From Pseudomonadota bacterium (GTDB lineage: Bacteria > Pseudomonadota > Alphaproteobacteria > Sphingomonadales > Sphingomonadaceae), in the NCBI GenBank assembly GCA_023445495.1, contig JAEXLC010000309.1, forward strand, positions 1 through 7,597: a stretch of 7,597 nucleotides of DNA. The letters are read 5' to 3'. The stretch's first letter is position 1. Each line of letters opens with the position of its first letter. Position numbers and translations under genes: made by a program. This document shows, one piece after another, positions 5,311-7,597 of this stretch. A model generated the notes under the pieces. It had not been told where the DNA came from and did not search any database. It saw only the letters and a program-made list of their open reading frames with translations.

Positions 5311-6237
5311 TTGACGAGCGAATTGGCCGTAAGCGCCCGGGGGCTGGTCAAATATTTCGGAGACAGGCGCGTCGTCGACGGCGTCGACATCGCCGTGCCC
5401 AAGGGCCTCGTCTACGGCGTGCTCGGCCCGAACGGCGCCGGCAAGACCACCACCTTGCGCATGCTGCTCGGCATCATCGAGCCCGATCAGGGCCAGCGCG
5501 CGATGCTCGGCTACAGCCATCCGCGCGATGCCAGCGACCTGGTCGGCTACCTCCCCGAAGAGCGCGGCCTCTATCCGAACATGAAGTGCCGCGAGGCGAT
5601 CGCGTTCATGGGCGCGCTACGCGGCCTCCCCTGGGCGACCGGGCGCAAGCGCGCCGATACGCTGATGGACAATGCCGGGCTCGGCCACGCCAAGGACGAG
5701 AAGATCCGCAAGCTCTCCAAGGGCATGGCCCAGCTCGTCCAGCTGCTCGGCTCGGTCGTCCACGAACCCGATCTGCTTGTCCTCGACGAGCCCTTTTCGG
5801 GCCTCGACCCGGTCAACCAGGAAAAGCTCGAGAAACTGATCCGCGCCGAGCGCGATCGCGGCGCCACGATCCTCTTCTCGACCCATGTCATGGCGCATGC
5901 GGAACGCCTCTGCGATCACCTGTCGATCATCGCCGGCGGCAAGGTCCGCTTCGAAGGCACGGTGAACCAGGCGCGCGCGATGCTGCCGATGAAGGCGCAT
6001 TACACTCCGCATCACAATGTCGACGGCGCCCGTGTCCTGCTCCCCGCCGATGCCACCCGCGACGGCGATGGCTGGCGCTTCACCTTGCCGGAGAACGGCA
6101 TCGAGGCGCTGCTCGTCAAACTGATCGACGGCGGCTACGGCGTCTCCGGCCTGTCGATCGAGCGCCCCGGCCTGCACGACGCCTTCGTCCGGATCGTCGG
6201 CGCCGATGCGCTGAAGGACCAGGAGGAAGCGGCATGA
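5311..6237 (+). CDS. ABC transporter ATP-binding protein, NatA-like
   Basis: A 308-residue cytoplasmic ATPase subunit that would power the exporter encoded by the next gene. Walker A GPNGAGKTT spans 39-47. The Q-loop region reads YLPEERGLYPN (80-90), with Glu where most ABC ATPases have Gln. The signature is LSKGM (135-139) instead of LSGGQ. Walker B LLVLDEP (155-161) includes Glu160, the D-loop is SGLD (163-166), and the switch histidine is His192 in STH. The PEERGLYP and LSKG variants plus a C-terminal extension of about 85 residues (after 220) are characteristic of the NatA/YhaQ subfamily of ABC-2 exporters, whose founding member exports sodium. The substrate here is unknown. TTG is taken as the start on RBS grounds. 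Its stop codon overlaps the permease start (ATGA), implying translational coupling. Confidence 0.93.
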   Translation: MTSELAVSARGLVKYFGDRRVVDGVDIAVPKGLVYGVLGPNGAGKTTTLRMLLGIIEPDQGQRAMLGYSHPRDASDLVGYLPEERGLYPNMKCREAIAFMGALRGLPWATGRKRADTLMDNAGLGHAKDEKIRKLSKGMAQLVQLLGSVVHEPDLLVLDEPFSGLDPVNQEKLEKLIRAERDRGATILFSTHVMAHAERLCDHLSIIAGGKVRFEGTVNQARAMLPMKAHYTPHHNVDGARVLLPADATRDGDGWRFTLPENGIEALLVKLIDGGYGVSGLSIERPGLHDAFVRIVGADALKDQEEAA

Positions 6238-7466
6238 GCAAGTTCGCGCGCATGCTGCGCCAGGCGCTCACCGTCGCCCGCCGCGATTTCACCGCCACGG
6301 TGTTCACGCCCACCTTCCTGCTCTTCCTGCTCGCCCCGGTGCTGATGATCGGCTTCGGCGCGGTCGGCGGGATCGGCGCCCAGTCGATCGTCGGCGACGA
6401 TTCGCAGATGAAGATGGTGGTGATCGCCCCGCCCGCCCAGGCGCCCGTCCTGATCGAGACCGACCAGCAGCTGCGCACCCTCTTCCCGAAGAAGAGCGAG
6501 CTTGCCCCGCCGCCGCTGACGATCGAAGCGCCCACCGCCGATCCGGCGGCCCAGGCCCGCGCCTATTTCGACAGCGACAAGTTCGATGCCGCCGCCGTGC
6601 TCTACGGCCCGCTCGACAAGCCCGAGATCCTCTATGCCCGCCGCGGCTGGACCGAGGCGCAATATCTCACCCAGCTCGCCGAGCAGGCCCAGCGCGCCCG
6701 GAAGCTCGGCAAGGCCGAACCGCTCACCACCGTCACCCAGACGGTGGTCCAGCGCGGCCAGGGCTCGCCCACCGGCCGCGGCCAGGCCGCCTCGATCGGC
6801 GTGTTCGCGATCTTCTTCCTCACCCTGTTCCTGTCGGGCCAGGCGGTCGGCACCATGGCCGAGGAGCGCTCGAACAAGGTGATCGAGATCCTTGCCGCCG
6901 CCGTGCCGCTCGAAAGCGTGTTCTTCGGCAAGCTGATCGGCATGTTCGGCGCCGCCGTGCTGTTCGTGCTGTTCTGGGCAACGGTCCTCATCAACGCCAC
7001 CCGGCTGCTCCCGCCCGAGATCGCCGGCAGCTTCCCCAGCCTGATCGCGGCGATCGGCGCGCCCGGCTACGCCTTCCTGTTCATCGCCTATTTCACCATG
7101 TCCTACATGCTGCTCGGCGCGACCTTCCTCAGCATCGGCGCGCTCACCTCCACCCAGCGCGAGCTGCAGATGCTGTCGCTGCCGATCACCATCTTCCAGA
7201 TGATGATGTTCGGCCTCGCCCTCGCCGCCGCGACGCGTCCGGGCAGCTGGGTCGAGACGGTGGCGCAGATCTTCCCGTTCAGCTCGCCCTTCGCGATGAT
7301 CGGGCTGGCCGGCAGCTCGCCGGCGATCTGGCCGCATCTGCTGGCGCTCGCCTGGCAGGCGCTCTGGGTAGCGATCATCATCACGATCGGCGCCCGCCTG
7401 TTCCGCCGCGGCGTGCTCAAGTCGGGCAGCCCCAAGCGGCGCAGCAAGATCGAAGCGACGGCGTAA
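6234..7466 (+). CDS. ABC-2 family transporter permease, NatB-like
   Basis: A 410-residue inner-membrane subunit paired with the ATPase just upstream. Topology is typical of ABC-2 exporters of the NatB/YhaP type. There is one TM near residues 25-47, then a large extracytoplasmic domain (about 50-183), then a cluster of membrane segments near 186-206, 231-255, 278-303, 312-333 and 366-390, with a possible further segment at 345-360. The cytoplasmic coupling-helix region MAEERSNKVIEILAAAVPLE (208-227) is the conserved 'EE(K/R)xxxVIEIL' motif of the family. The tail is basic (KSGSPKRRSK). The start codon overlaps the ATPase stop, with AGGAGG (6221-6226) 7 nt before ATG. Drug, sodium or lipid-linked substrates are all possible; no neighbouring gene narrows it. 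Confidence 0.93.
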   Translation: MSKFARMLRQALTVARRDFTATVFTPTFLLFLLAPVLMIGFGAVGGIGAQSIVGDDSQMKMVVIAPPAQAPVLIETDQQLRTLFPKKSELAPPPLTIEAPTADPAAQARAYFDSDKFDAAAVLYGPLDKPEILYARRGWTEAQYLTQLAEQAQRARKLGKAEPLTTVTQTVVQRGQGSPTGRGQAASIGVFAIFFLTLFLSGQAVGTMAEERSNKVIEILAAAVPLESVFFGKLIGMFGAAVLFVLFWATVLINATRLLPPEIAGSFPSLIAAIGAPGYAFLFIAYFTMSYMLLGATFLSIGALTSTQRELQMLSLPITIFQMMMFGLALAAATRPGSWVETVAQIFPFSSPFAMIGLAGSSPAIWPHLLALAWQALWVAIIITIGARLFRRGVLKSGSPKRRSKIEATA

Positions 7467-7473
7467 CCCTATA

Positions 7474-7597
7474 AAATCCTCCCCCAGCTTGTCTGGGGGA
7501 GGGGGACCGCCGCCGAAGGCGGTGGTGGAGGGGCGGCACCGCAGGTGCGGAAGGCCCGCGACTCCATCCCGCCGCTTCGCGGCGGGGGCCGCCCCCC
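7474..7597. repeat. Composite palindromic repeat, same family, cut by the window end
   Basis: It starts 8 nt after the permease stop codon. Hairpin CCTCCCCCAG/CTGGGGGAGG (7478-7502) is followed by the conserved GGGACC linker, hairpin ACCGCC/GGCGGT (7506-7523), the linker TGGAGGGG, hairpin GCACC/GGTGC (7536-7548) and hairpin CCCGCCGC/GCGGCGGG (7568-7586). The order of hairpins and linkers matches the left unit at 1871-1945. The last part, with CTCCA before the final hairpin, looks like the start of a degenerate inverted second unit. It may also stabilise or end the ABC transcript, though there is no T-tract. Confidence 0.8.

Noticed and set aside
6135..7337. 400-codon minus-strand frame opposite the ABC permease
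   Set aside because: Same antisense artefact: extreme Glu/Arg/Gly/Ala composition, no recognisable domain, and it covers a clear membrane protein gene.

Overview
The window looks like ordinary chromosomal DNA from a G+C-rich alphaproteobacterium, most likely Sphingomonas or a close relative. This is inferred from strong G/C third-position bias, the protein flavour (alphaproteobacterial-type adenosine kinase, QueG, NatA/NatB-like ABC exporter), and short palindromic intergenic repeats of the CCTCCCC...GGGGAGG and ACCCCGGC...GCCGGGGT types that I associate with sphingomonads. No database search was possible. There is no phage, transposon, tRNA, rRNA or CRISPR signal.

Layout, left to right. Positions 1-259 are a gene-free leader holding one palindromic repeat and several possible hairpins. 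Positions 260-1801 (+) encode an APC-superfamily amino acid permease, closed by a strong hairpin terminator (1824-1859). Positions 1871-2033 hold a two-unit inverted composite repeat. Positions 2045-3043 (-) encode a PfkB-family adenosine kinase with a TTG start. It is transcribed away from 3100-3792 (+), an EI24/CysZ-like membrane protein, which sits 2 nt ahead of a small lipoprotein (3795-4181, +). The lipoprotein gene converges on queG (4221-5267, -, GTG start), with a short palindrome between them that contains the queG stop codon. Divergent from queG is a two-gene ABC exporter operon: ATPase (5311-6237, TTG start) and ABC-2 permease (6234-7466), joined by an ATGA overlap. Another composite repeat begins at 7474 and runs off the window.

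The genes form independent small units rather than one pathway: amino acid uptake, purine nucleoside salvage, an envelope membrane protein with a lipoprotein, the last step of queuosine tRNA modification, and an ABC exporter. The true operons are 3100-4181 and 5311-7466. I found no convincing new biological system. The points most worth a second look are the modular repeat family placed at gene 3' ends, in which conserved linkers separate hairpins whose sequences differ but stay complementary; the uncharacterised lipoprotein next to the EI24 protein; and the short repeat-bearing divergent regulatory region between queG and the ABC operon.
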